Below, piece after piece: positions 54,795-63,177 of a stretch of 64,000 nucleotides of DNA; within the stretch, counting starts at the first letter, position 1; each line of letters opens with the position of its first letter. The notes below the pieces were generated by a model. That model worked only from the letters and a program-made list of their open reading frames with translations, made no database searches and was not told the DNA's origin. Source of the stretch: Citrobacter europaeus (GTDB taxonomy: Bacteria > Pseudomonadota > Gammaproteobacteria > Enterobacterales > Enterobacteriaceae); assembly GCA_020099315.1 (NCBI GenBank), contig CP083650.1:1674001-1738000 (forward strand). The letters are read 5' to 3'. Made by a program: the position numbers and the translations under genes.

Positions 54795-54908
54795 TTACCA
54801 AAACCAATAAAAATCAAAACAATAAAAAATAAATGCTGCAATTAATATCACCCAGCATAATGCTAACATGATATTTTGTGTTTTTTTATTTCTCTCTAGC
54901 GGTTGCAT
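54795..54908 (-). CDS. Putative 37-residue single-span membrane protein
   Basis: Short frame from the ATG at 54908 reading MQPLERNKKTQNIMLALCW, then one long hydrophobic stretch rich in Ile, Phe, Tyr and Trp, ending FDFYWFW. AAAAGG lies 8 bases upstream as a ribosome binding site. It starts 54 bases after the cfa-like stop on the same strand, so it could be the last gene of a perC-like/cfa-like operon. A basic N-terminus followed by a hydrophobic helix is typical of small membrane proteins. No family recognised. Confidence 0.5.
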   Translation of the reverse strand: MQPLERNKKTQNIMLALCWVILIAAFIFYCFDFYWFW

Positions 54909-54962
54909 ATTTCTTGCCTTTTCATTGATAAGTGTACTTACACCTTGTAGTATCTAACCTTC

Positions 54963-56123
54963 CTAAATACCCTTAGTAAAAATGAACTGCAAAAGTTGTA
55001 TTTTCCTTGCACGAACAGCACCTGCACAAGAGTTAAGATAGTAATCGAACGTTCTTCTAAATATAGGGGGGTAATCATCTTCCAAAAGATGCCATGAAGA
55101 GTTAAAACGTTGCTCCCATGCTATTAAAGTCTTGTCATAATCTGTACCGAAATTGTGTAAGTCTTCTGTAACAAACCAAGTTTCACTCGCACTCGATATT
55201 TGAGAAATTGACGATAAACTGTCATGTTGGAAAATATACTTGTTTATCCATGGATCTACATTATGGTCAGTTTTGTTCGAACAGATAGTATGGAGTAAAA
55301 ATAAGCCACTTTTTTTTAAAAGCTGATTAATAATATTAAAATAAGTCAGATGGTTTTTAGCTCCAACATGTTCAAACATACCTATCGAGACAATGCGATC
55401 AAAGGTTTGTGTAAGTGTTGGGAGATCTTGATAATCAATTAACTTAAAATCTATATCTAATGAGCTACAACGGATACTGGCCATTCTTATTTGCTCGGCT
55501 GAGACAGTTACTCCCGTTACTCTAACTCCATAATTTTCAGCCGCATACGCAGCAAGCCCCCCCCAGCCACAACCGATATCTAATAACGTCATTCCTTTTT
55601 TAAGCTGCAATTTTTCACAAATAAGTTTTAACTTATTCTGTTGCGCTGTATGTAAATTTTCCGCATTACGCCAATAACCACAAGAGTATTGCATATAAGG
55701 ATCGAGTATTAAACAGAACAGGCGATTACCAAGATCATAATGATCTGTACCTGCTATCCAGGCCCACTTATTTGATTGCATGTTGAGCAATTTTTCTCCA
55801 GCAAGCCTGACCATGTTCTTCATGTTCCTTTTTATTATCCCGTCCAGGTCAGCGCGGAGAGTTTTGGTAACCATTTCATCCAGCTTTTCACAATCCCACC
55901 AGCCATCCATATAGCTTTCACCGAGGCCAAGAGCGCCTTGCTGTAAAACTCGCTTGAAAAAACGGTTATCATGTACCTGAATGTCGAATGGTCGAGAACC
56001 ATTAATTTTGATATCAGCTTCATAAAACAGTCGCTGAGCCAGATCATACCATTGATCATGTTGGCCTTTTCGTACTGTGTTCAATGGATATTTATTCCTG
56101 GAATAATAATTATTATTATTCAT
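54963..56123 (-). CDS. Cyclopropane-fatty-acyl-phospholipid synthase paralogue
   Basis: SAM-dependent enzyme of the Cfa family, which methylenates cis double bonds of membrane phospholipid acyl chains. 386 residues against 382 in E. coli Cfa. An N-terminal domain (about 1-120) is followed by the catalytic domain with LDPYMQYSCGYW (active-site Cys), the SAM motif LDIGCGWGG, SIGMFEHVGAKN (Glu), LLHTICS (His) and a C-terminal NSCAGAVRARKIQLLQF. All residues needed for activity appear kept. AT-rich, unlike the housekeeping cfa, which lies elsewhere in relatives. It starts 3 bases after the PerC-like gene. Confidence 0.9.
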   Translation of the reverse strand: MNNNNYYSRNKYPLNTVRKGQHDQWYDLAQRLFYEADIKINGSRPFDIQVHDNRFFKRVLQQGALGLGESYMDGWWDCEKLDEMVTKTLRADLDGIIKRNMKNMVRLAGEKLLNMQSNKWAWIAGTDHYDLGNRLFCLILDPYMQYSCGYWRNAENLHTAQQNKLKLICEKLQLKKGMTLLDIGCGWGGLAAYAAENYGVRVTGVTVSAEQIRMASIRCSSLDIDFKLIDYQDLPTLTQTFDRIVSIGMFEHVGAKNHLTYFNIINQLLKKSGLFLLHTICSNKTDHNVDPWINKYIFQHDSLSSISQISSASETWFVTEDLHNFGTDYDKTLIAWEQRFNSSWHLLEDDYPPIFRRTFDYYLNSCAGAVRARKIQLLQFIFTKGI

Positions 56124-56126
56124 GAA

Positions 56127-56465
56127 TTAACTCTCTTGTAACTTTTTTTTACAGCTGTAAATAAAAGAAGTCGACCTCCACGTTAACATCTCAATTTCTC
56201 GCGGAGTCTTACCATTTTTAAGATGTTGAAGGATTGTTTCACGGTCTTCGTTGATGTTTTTACGACAGTTATACTGGTTTCTTTCTGCATCTTTCAGTCG
56301 ACTACTAAGGAGTGTGGTCAGTTTTCTTTGTTTCATTATAGCAGTTGACTTCATATCCCCATCACTAATTGACTGAATTTCTCGCCAGACCGATATCGCA
56401 CGGCGTAACAATCCCATGGATTCAAGTTCATTGGCTTTATTCATCAGTTCCAACGTTTTCTTCAT
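56127..56465 (-). CDS. PerC-family transcription regulator
   Basis: 112 residues with the PerC signature KANELESMGLLRRAISVWRE near the N-terminus (family pattern K-A-x-x-L-E-x-x-G-L-x-R-R-A-x-x-x-W). The C-terminal part GKTPREIEMLTWRSTSFIYS looks like a helix-turn-helix. PerC and Pch proteins activate virulence genes in pathogenic E. coli, and other members sit in phages. Because it lies 3 bases ahead of the cfa paralogue, the two are probably one transcript. The 489 bp above it up to 56,954 are very AT-rich and show no convincing gene. Confidence 0.8.
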   Translation of the reverse strand: MKKTLELMNKANELESMGLLRRAISVWREIQSISDGDMKSTAIMKQRKLTTLLSSRLKDAERNQYNCRKNINEDRETILQHLKNGKTPREIEMLTWRSTSFIYSCKKKLQES

Positions 56466-56954
56466 AGTAGGAAGATACCTTTTTATATTCTGTCATTTGT
56501 AATACAAATCTGCTTGATGTTTATTTGAAAATATAATGAATTATACGAATAATGATCATTGATGAATGGAATGAGTTTTTTAAGTAGTTGTTTTATACTC
56601 GATTATCGTCGTTTTTTATATGGTGTGATTGCTATGATTTATCAATTTTGAAGGCGGCAAATATGTTTCAATATATTAATCTGGACTACGCCTGAGAAAA
56701 TTTTTATTACTTGTTGTTCGTATATGTTTTGTTTAGTTTTTCAATGCTAATTTTGGATTGTGAATCACTGCGTTAATGTAATAACTAACGTTATATTTTC
56801 CAGGTTGTATTGTTCATGCCAGCAGTGGATTACATTTTTTTTACGATAACCAATCGTTACCTGTAAGGTTTGCCTTTGCTATGTCACAAGTATATGCTTC
56901 TTCATAGATATATAGACATCAAGATAATTATTTTTTAAATATAGGTTTGTTAAA

Positions 56955-57362
56955 ATGAAATCAAAAGAAATACTGGCTGGAATAATGATGGCCTCAACGA
57001 TGCTGATGTCAGGTTGTTCAACTTATGATTCGGTGCAGGTGAAACCGAAAAAGCTTGAGAATAATTACTCTTATTACCTTCTCAATCCGCCACTGTACGA
57101 AGGTGATGTTGTACAGTACGAATTAAAAGATGGTAGCCATGATACTGTTACTGTTCAGACAACCACACCGCGGGCGCTGCTTACAAGTACCGGGCAGGCG
57201 GTTTCCTTTGATGATATGGTTTCGCTTGATAAAAAAGACATATCGAAAGGAAAAACAGCAGCAGCAATAGGGGCTGGCGCTGGAGTAACCGCAGTTGTCA
57301 TCGTTGCTGTATTTGCTGTAGCACTCGGTGCGGGCTTTGCAGCAATAGCTGCCGGAGGTTAA
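56955..57362 (+). CDS. Putative lipoprotein with glycine-rich C-terminal hydrophobic tail
   Basis: 135 residues. Signal peptide with lipobox MSGC (Cys about residue 21). The middle part (YSYYLLNPPLYEGDVVQYEL ... DDMVSLDKKDISKG) is soluble, and the last 35 residues are a glycine/alanine/valine-rich hydrophobic stretch (AAAIGAGAGVTAVVIVAVFA) like a glycine-zipper. I do not recognise a named family. It is isolated, with AT-rich flanks. Confidence 0.75.
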   Translation: MKSKEILAGIMMASTMLMSGCSTYDSVQVKPKKLENNYSYYLLNPPLYEGDVVQYELKDGSHDTVTVQTTTPRALLTSTGQAVSFDDMVSLDKKDISKGKTAAAIGAGAGVTAVVIVAVFAVALGAGFAAIAAGG

Positions 57363-57477
57363 AACTATTCAAGTCACGTCGTGACTCAGCCGCTCCCATT
57401 TAACAATATGTTATGTAACCTATGGCCTGAGCTCACATTGCTATCGAATTCATGAAGCCTAAGCACACAGTTGGTTG

Positions 57478-57958
57478 TCAGCAGGCAATTTTGTGTAGCG
57501 AGTCCGTCTGAGCATCGATAGAGCGACCCATCAAGTCATGCAGGGCATCTGAGGCGAACTGATATCCCATTCGGGTAATGAATTTAGCGACAATAAATAC
57601 GACCAGTAAATCCATAAAGTGCAGCCCCAGCAAATTCCCGGTGATACCGAACGCCACCACTACGGATGATGCAGCATCGGATCGCGCGTGCCAGGCATTC
57701 GCAATAAGTAGTGAAGAGTTATGCCTCGGCCGGTCGCAAGCATATATCTAAAGAGAGTCTCCTTAATCGCTAGAGCCAGTAAAGCAATCCATAATGCGAT
57801 CGTTTTACTTCCTGATGAGACTGTCCGTGAAAGAGCTTATTACCGGCAGACCACAGCATCCCTGGACCAACAAAAAACAGAATGTCCCCAATAATAAATT
57901 TCGCACCATTCTCGAAACGCAGATTTCCGTAATGGTGGTCATCATCAGAGTCTCGCTG
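57478..57958 (-). pseudogene. Degraded cation diffusion facilitator (CDF) transporter gene
   Basis: The minus strand encodes CDF-family segments in changing frames: SDDDHHYGNLRFENGAKFII near 57,950, GMLWSAGNKL near 57,855, then AIKETLFRYMLATGRGI near 57,750, and SSLLIANAWHARSDAASSVV with VAFGITGNLLGLHFMDLL and ASDALHDLMGRSIDAQTD down to 57,478. The HARSDAASS and ASDALHDLMD blocks are typical of CDF metal exporters. Stop codons or frame changes separate the pieces, and both ends are missing, so it cannot make a transporter. It fills about half of the 970-bp gap between the lipoprotein and the ABC genes. Confidence 0.75.
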
Positions 57959-58236
57959 GATTTATTATTTTCTACCATGATAACAAAGTCAGAAATAAGT
58001 CTAAAAATGAGTGAAGGCCATCAGAAATCAACCCTTGAGAACCAAGGGGCATGCCAGCAACGAATTGAACAATTTAAAGAAAAAGCTCTAATCATTACAC
58101 TTGTACGATAGTGAGGTAGCAGAGGCTCTGGTCAGTGTTTTGGGTTGAACAGAATGACTGAGGCAGGCATGTCAGAAAACATGCTTATTGCCTGAAAATG
58201 GACTTTTTTTTGCCAGCAGGCTTGAACTGAACCCGA

Positions 58237-58252
58237 TGTATTCAACAAAGCC
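58237..58252. mobile_element. Possible IS903/IS5-type terminal repeat remnant
   Basis: TGTATTCAACAAAGCC; its complement GGCTTTGTTGAATACA resembles the terminal repeat of IS903-like elements (GGCTTTGTTGAATAAATC). No transposase or second end is seen nearby, so it is at most a scar. The remaining sequence between 57,960 and 58,330 shows no gene I can support. Confidence 0.35.
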
Positions 58253-58332
58253 CATTGTTATTAAAAGGAATGAATATGCATAACAACTGTAATGATTAGC
58301 TCGTCCATGAGGTAATCATTATCCCCCTTAAA

Positions 58333-59115
58333 TTACGCGCTGGCGGCAATCAGCCCATTGAGAGTGTCGCTTATCTTCTCAACCATCGTAGAAATACTTT
58401 CCTTGGTTCTCTGATTGCGCTCGATGTTAATGCTGAAAATATCTGTTATTGTGCTGGGATGCCCGCCAAGAAGACATACCCGGTCTGAAAGCATTACCGC
58501 TTCTTCAACGCTGTGGGTTACCAGGAGCATCGAGCGTGTTTTAATAACCCTATTTTCCCACATTTCGATGAGATCCTGGCGTAGCTTGTTGCCGGTGAAT
58601 ATATCCAACGCGGAGAAAGGTTCATCCATCAGTAAAAGATCCGGCTCAACCGCCAGTGCCCGGGCAAACCCGACACGCTGGCGCATCCCCCCCGAGAGCT
58701 CCCGTGGATAAGATTTTTCATAGCCGATGAGGCCAATCAAATCCAACATGTCCATCGTCCTTTTACCGACTTCATCAGACGAAAGTCCCAGTGCTTGCAG
58801 CCCAAGAGCCACACTATCGAACACATTTAACCATGGGAATAGCGCAAATGATTGAAAGACCATACTGGTATTTTTTCCCGGCCCATTAACTGGCTGATCG
58901 CAGCACACGATGGAACCAAAATCAGGTTCGACAAGACCGGCCACCATTCGCAGCAGCGTGGATTTACCCGAACCAGAACGCCCAAGTAATGCAACAATCT
59001 CATTCTCCTTAACCTCAAGATTAATATGTTCTAGCACAACAACTTTTTGTTCCCGGTCTTTTTTGAAAGATTTAGAGATGTTTTTAACTTCTAATACAGC
59101 TTTTGAATGCTTCAT
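58333..59115 (-). CDS. ABC transporter ATPase, NitT/TauT-type importer
   Basis: 260 residues from the ATG at 59115 (MKHSKAVLEVKNISKSFKKD), chosen for AGGA 6 bases upstream; an ATG at 59145 that overlaps the permease stop (TAATG) would add 10 residues. Walker A GRSGSGKST, Q-loop VFQSFALFPWLNV, signature LSGGMRQR, Walker B LLLMDEPFSALD and H-loop VTHSVEEAV place it with nitrate/sulfonate/taurine importers. Substrate unknown. Paired with the fused permease directly upstream; no binding-protein gene is near. Confidence 0.88.
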   Translation of the reverse strand: MKHSKAVLEVKNISKSFKKDREQKVVVLEHINLEVKENEIVALLGRSGSGKSTLLRMVAGLVEPDFGSIVCCDQPVNGPGKNTSMVFQSFALFPWLNVFDSVALGLQALGLSSDEVGKRTMDMLDLIGLIGYEKSYPRELSGGMRQRVGFARALAVEPDLLLMDEPFSALDIFTGNKLRQDLIEMWENRVIKTRSMLLVTHSVEEAVMLSDRVCLLGGHPSTITDIFSINIERNQRTKESISTMVEKISDTLNGLIAASA

Positions 59116-59144
59116 AACATGTCCTGATGGCTGATTATTAATCA

Positions 59145-60863
59145 TTAGTCGAATTTGAAACGGTTTTCTGCATAGCGATACATGGGTTGCCAGATGAAAA
59201 TAATGCACAGTAGAACCATGAAACACATTGCCAGGCATCCCAGTGCTTCTTGCTGATTTAGGCCGGCATCGCTGGCGAGAGAGATAAAGGCACCGAGCCC
59301 ATGAGTTTGTAATGTAATTTTTCCCCAGTTCAGTACTTCAGCGGCAATTGCGGTATTCCATGCCCCCCCAGCTGCTGAAATAACTCCAGTGACGATATAA
59401 GGGAAAATTGCCGGAAGTGTGAATTTACTCCACCACAGCCATCCACGAAGATGACAAACTTTACTCGCTTCAACCATTTGGCTGGGGATCATCGATGTGC
59501 CCGCGATGACGTTAAAAAGCACATACCATTGTGTACCCAGCATAATCATCGGGATGGTCCAGCTCCCCAGGTCCTGGTGCCATACCACAATCATAAAAGC
59601 AATCAACGGGTAAAAGACGTTGGCAGGAACCGCGGCTAAAACCTGGATAATCGGCTGGAAAAAACGTACCAGTTTAGGCCGTAGACCGATCCAGACGCCA
59701 AGCGGCGTAAAAATAATGACGCTGAGCACCATGGCCGCAATGACCCTCGCAGCAGTCAACCCCATCCAGCCGGGAAGTGAAGCCAGATATTCCTTAGGAA
59801 TGAATAACCACAGCTGGTGGCCGTAATAAATGCATCCAACAACGATAGCCAGATACCATAGATTTGACCAAAGCCAGTTCATTTGTCCCAGGAAAGCAAA
59901 CAAGCGATGAAGTCGTAACCCGTACCATGCTTTTGGTAATACAAATAACCAGAATAGGGAGAAACGTTTGCAGGCGAGCCCCAGTCCTCGCCCTGTCATT
60001 GAATTGCTCAGGCATTGATAGAACCATGAACTTGGTACCTTTCTGTCACTCACATCCTCGTACTTAAACTGATGGGCATAGCGGACCAGCGGACGGAACA
60101 GTAATTGGTCAAAGATGATGATATTAACGATTAGCGCTAATACTCCCCGGACGACGCCAGAAGGACTACCTTCCTGAAGCGCAATACCAATATAAGAGCC
60201 AACACCCGGTAAATTTGTACTGCCTCCTCCTACTGTCAGCATCTCTGAGGCAATCAACGCAAACCAGGCGGCAGACTGCGATACCATCGTATTCCACAGT
60301 AACCCCGGGAACGAATAGATGAATCCCAGACGCCAGAATTTCTGCCAAGGGTTATAGCGGAATACTTCCGTCGCTTCTGCCAGCTCGTTGGGTACCACTC
60401 TGAGTGTCTGGTACAGCGTCAGCATCATATTCCATGCTTGTGCGGTAAAGACTGCGAATATCGCTAAACCTTCAAGCCCCATAACGCTGTGCGGATAAAG
60501 ACCGAGGAAAAAGGCGGTGGTGAAAGTCAGGAATCCAACTAACGGGACAGATTCCATAAAGTTGACTAAGGGCAAAATGACGCGTCTCATAGGCGCAAAT
60601 TTTGCTGCCAGCACCGCAAAGACGATTGAAAATAGCATTGAATAAAATAGCCCGATTACCAGGCGCATGGTGGTACGAAGCGTGTAATAAGGAAGAACAT
60701 GATAATCGAGGCTTAGTGCGGGTAAGTCGTGCCCATTGAATGCGCTATGCATCCCCCGCCAACCGTAGATAAAGAGGACAATACTTGCCACAAGAATAAA
60801 ACAGACAACCATATCGTTAAGCACAGAAGTCGTCTTGCTTCTATGTTTTGTCAAAGCATGCAT
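59145..60863 (-). CDS. ABC transporter permease with two fused BPD_transp_1 domains
   Basis: 572 residues, about twice the length of SsuC or TauC. Two similar permease halves (about 60-275 and 365-560), each with about five to six membrane segments and a permease-ATPase contact segment: NELAEATEVFRYNPWQKF in the first half, SQMVEASKVCHLRGWLWW in the second. A linker with extra hydrophobic segments joins them. This makes a complete translocation pathway in one chain. Family members occur in the NitT/TauT group; substrates are mostly unassigned. Its stop overlaps a possible start of the ATPase gene by one base. Confidence 0.88.
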   Translation of the reverse strand: MHALTKHRSKTTSVLNDMVVCFILVASIVLFIYGWRGMHSAFNGHDLPALSLDYHVLPYYTLRTTMRLVIGLFYSMLFSIVFAVLAAKFAPMRRVILPLVNFMESVPLVGFLTFTTAFFLGLYPHSVMGLEGLAIFAVFTAQAWNMMLTLYQTLRVVPNELAEATEVFRYNPWQKFWRLGFIYSFPGLLWNTMVSQSAAWFALIASEMLTVGGGSTNLPGVGSYIGIALQEGSPSGVVRGVLALIVNIIIFDQLLFRPLVRYAHQFKYEDVSDRKVPSSWFYQCLSNSMTGRGLGLACKRFSLFWLFVLPKAWYGLRLHRLFAFLGQMNWLWSNLWYLAIVVGCIYYGHQLWLFIPKEYLASLPGWMGLTAARVIAAMVLSVIIFTPLGVWIGLRPKLVRFFQPIIQVLAAVPANVFYPLIAFMIVVWHQDLGSWTIPMIMLGTQWYVLFNVIAGTSMIPSQMVEASKVCHLRGWLWWSKFTLPAIFPYIVTGVISAAGGAWNTAIAAEVLNWGKITLQTHGLGAFISLASDAGLNQQEALGCLAMCFMVLLCIIFIWQPMYRYAENRFKFD

Positions 60864-61004
60864 AATAAGAATCTCCGCTCATTATTCACGCTCAGGGGAT
60901 GACCTTCACTGAACATGAGTGAATAATGCAGGATGAAATTTATAAACCCAAAATGGCCATAGAGGCGCGTCAGCTTAACTCAAGCCTCTATGGTACATTA
61001 CGAA

Positions 61005-61226
61005 TTAAGGCAGTAACGTGTTGATATAATCCTCAACAGCACGCTGTCTTTTATTTGCAAGTTTTTGCAGGAACCCACTGACGAAAGACTTTCCGCTAGC
61101 GAGCTTTTTATTGATGGCGAGTGGTGATGAATTCCGGACGGGCAGACAGGCATCCGCCAGAGTTGAAAAATGAATGGTGCTATTAGCATCAACATAAAAA
61201 ATATAACGTTTGGTTGTGAGCAACAT
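61005..61226 (-). CDS. 73-residue protein of unknown function ahead of the ABC genes
   Basis: From the ATG at 61226 (MLLTTKRYIFYVDANSTIHF) with GAGG 7 bases upstream; a GTG four codons earlier is the other possible start. No signal peptide or membrane segment is obvious; the C-terminal half is basic and helical (FLQKLANKRQRAVEDYINTL). Same strand as the permease, 141 bases upstream of it. It may be part of the same transcript. No family recognised. Confidence 0.6.
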   Translation of the reverse strand: MLLTTKRYIFYVDANSTIHFSTLADACLPVRNSSPLAINKKLASGKSFVSGFLQKLANKRQRAVEDYINTLLP

Positions 61227-61234
61227 GCTACACC

Positions 61235-61291
61235 TCACCTAAGTGCATTAAATGAAAGGCCATTAACCGACAGTTTCAAGGCAACTGTCAT
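61235..61291 (-). CDS. Possible 18-codon leader ORF
   Basis: ATG at 61291 preceded by GGAGGTGGTC, a very strong ribosome binding site; reads MTVALKLSVNGLSFNALR. Its stop lies 8 bases before the ATG of the 73-codon gene and overlaps that gene's ribosome binding site, the layout of a translationally coupled leader. Too short to judge by composition. Confidence 0.4.
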   Translation of the reverse strand: MTVALKLSVNGLSFNALR

Positions 61292-61331
61292 GACCACCTC
61301 CATTGCATACACCTGATTTCAATGCAGATAG

Positions 61332-61385
61332 TCAGCCTGTGCTTAGCCCTCTCGATGGAGGTTCATCAGAAATGTTATGCGTCAT
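61332..61385 (-). CDS. Possible 17-codon leader ORF
   Basis: ATG at 61385 with AAGAGGAGAAG 5 bases upstream; reads MTHNISDEPPSRGLSTG. It is followed 40 bases later by the 18-codon ORF on the same strand. It may be a leader peptide of the ABC transcript, or chance. Confidence 0.3.
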   Translation of the reverse strand: MTHNISDEPPSRGLSTG

Positions 61386-62479
61386 AGCGCTTCTCCTCTT
61401 GAAGATACGGGGTTAATTTAGTTATGGCGGGATGATTTTCGATAAGAACATCACGCTAATTATTAGTTATTTTGAGGCGCAATCACATGTTAGGTGAAAT
61501 TACTGCCCACCGGGACCGGCAAGCAGCGACAGGAACATTTTTGCTAGCTTGCCTTGTTATTTAATTTAGGGTAACTGTCCAACGAATAACTCCTGTTTGA
61601 AAGATGCCTTATTATAGCTATGTGGCTTGAACGGTAAATTAAAAAATCACTTCTGGTTATGAATTGTTTAGCTATGACAAGGTAAGAGTTAATGTTTCAA
61701 AATAATACGGATTGAATCGCTATGGATAATCCAGACACTCCCTGCCGTTAATGGACTGACCCCACCATCACAGCCGGGTAAACGAGGATACAACAAACCT
61801 ATACATTGTCGAAAATATCGTTACATCGATGATCTGCAACAGTCATGATTCGTTTCATTGTGATTAGAGGGGCCATCATTAATGATTTTTAGACTATTGA
61901 TGAGTCTATCTGGTTCTGTTGACTTAAAAACTGAAGTTCAGGAAAAACTGTGATGCCGGTTTTTCAGATAGCCAGCAGGAATATGCACCGGTCTAATAAA
62001 CTCAGACCGTATTGATTGCGCGTTACGAATAATCCTTAGTCAGCAAATGATTAGAATTGTATATTGATTTTGATCAATTTTACGGCGATTTAGTTCAATG
62101 TAAATATCGATCGATTACGCCTTTCGTGATAGTCAATGGCTATCAATAATAATTAATTGATCGTTTTTGTTGATCAATATGTCTACGCATACTATCCTCG
62201 GCTTGTTTTCTGCACAAATTTGGTTCTTTTTTTGTTCAATTGGGCCGAGGTCTTTATGAAGTAACTTGAGCTCCGTGAACCGACGCAGAAACAGCGGCCG
62301 ATGATGCGTGCTCTTATCGAACAGGGTAGGAGCATCTACCGCCTCAGGTTAAGTTGGCTGAATAAGCTGGGTCTGCGAATACGGATACGACTCGATGGAA
62401 CGCTGATCCCGGCATTTCCTTGAGGATGGTGAACCTGCATGTTGGATAATTCATTCTCTTAATTAAACGAGGTTTTTAC
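61386..62479. other. 1.1-kb AT-rich gap with only doubtful small ORFs
   Basis: No supported gene. A plus-strand 25-codon frame at 61487-61564 (MLGEITAHRDRQAATGTFLL, hydrophobic end) has GAGG upstream. A frame at 62256-62423 reads LELREPTQKQRPMMRALIEQ then GRSIYRLRLSWLNKLGLRIR, but its ATG is followed by a stop at codon 3; it could be a decayed gene of unknown kind. The part around 62,050-62,200 is very AT-rich and rich in GATCAAT repeats. Confidence 0.45.
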
Positions 62480-62905
62480 ATGATATTAAAACTGATTCCG
62501 ATTGCTTCGCTAGTTTTTCTGGCGGCCTGTTCATCCTCTGGCGCGGCTCATTCCCCGGACAATAAGGCAGTCAGTAAAAATATGACCCCGTCAGTAAAGT
62601 ACGCCAGCGGAAGAAACTCCCTGACTCCGGTTTATACTATTACTTCCAGCAACAACAGTTGTGTGGATAATTTTAATTTTCTGCGGCGTGCCGGAAGTGA
62701 GCAGTATCAAAAATATTCACAGGACTATATAAAAATTGGCAACGGGTATACGTTTCTGAACACCAATAAAAATATTATGGGGGACGATGCGAAAGCAGTA
62801 TATACCATGAGGCTTGATATGAGGCTGGATACCTTATGTAACCGCGTTAATTATGCTGGATATCAGGTTGTTAAAGCAAAAATAAAAGAGCTATACGGAA
62901 TTTAA
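62480..62905 (+). CDS. Putative outer membrane lipoprotein upstream of the inverse autotransporter
   Basis: 141 residues with a lipoprotein signal (MILKLIPIASLVFLAACSSS; lipobox LAAC, Cys about residue 17). The mature part has two cysteines (NNSCVDN and DTLCNR) that may pair in the periplasm. GAGG lies upstream of the ATG. It sits 270 bp before a SinH-like gene on the same strand; in Salmonella sinH is likewise preceded by a small lipoprotein gene (sinI, as I recall), so it may be a cognate partner. That link is inference. Confidence 0.75.
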   Translation: MILKLIPIASLVFLAACSSSGAAHSPDNKAVSKNMTPSVKYASGRNSLTPVYTITSSNNSCVDNFNFLRRAGSEQYQKYSQDYIKIGNGYTFLNTNKNIMGDDAKAVYTMRLDMRLDTLCNRVNYAGYQVVKAKIKELYGI

Positions 62906-63023
62906 GCTATTTCCTTGGCTGTCTGTCCGGAAATAAATGGTGCCGGGTGCATACTACATGAGGCACTAATGCCGGGTTGTGGAGATAATCATAAAAATAC
63001 TGAAAGGGTAAGAGAGGCTTGTG

Positions 63024-63104
63024 ATGGAAATGGCACTGACTCTTTTTCTTACGCTGTTATGCATCCTGTTTTATATTGGATGCCTGACCGGTTTTTTTTT
63101 GTAA
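63024..63104 (+). CDS. Putative 26-residue membrane peptide
   Basis: ATG at 63024 with AGAGG 8 bases upstream reads MEMALTLFLTLLCILFYIGC then LTGFFL: one hydrophobic helix filling almost the whole peptide. It lies between the lipoprotein and the inverse autotransporter gene on the same strand. A run of nine T residues covers its last codons. No family recognised. Confidence 0.4.
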   Translation: MEMALTLFLTLLCILFYIGCLTGFFL

Positions 63105-63177
63105 TCTGCAGAATGATATTATATATCTCCTGTCCGTTTTTTAATCTGTGTTTATTATTCTAATGATGGAATAGTCC

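Noticed and set aside
57794..58111. 105-codon plus-strand frame
   Set aside because: Its first half is antisense to the CDF remnant and its second half has no recognisable content.
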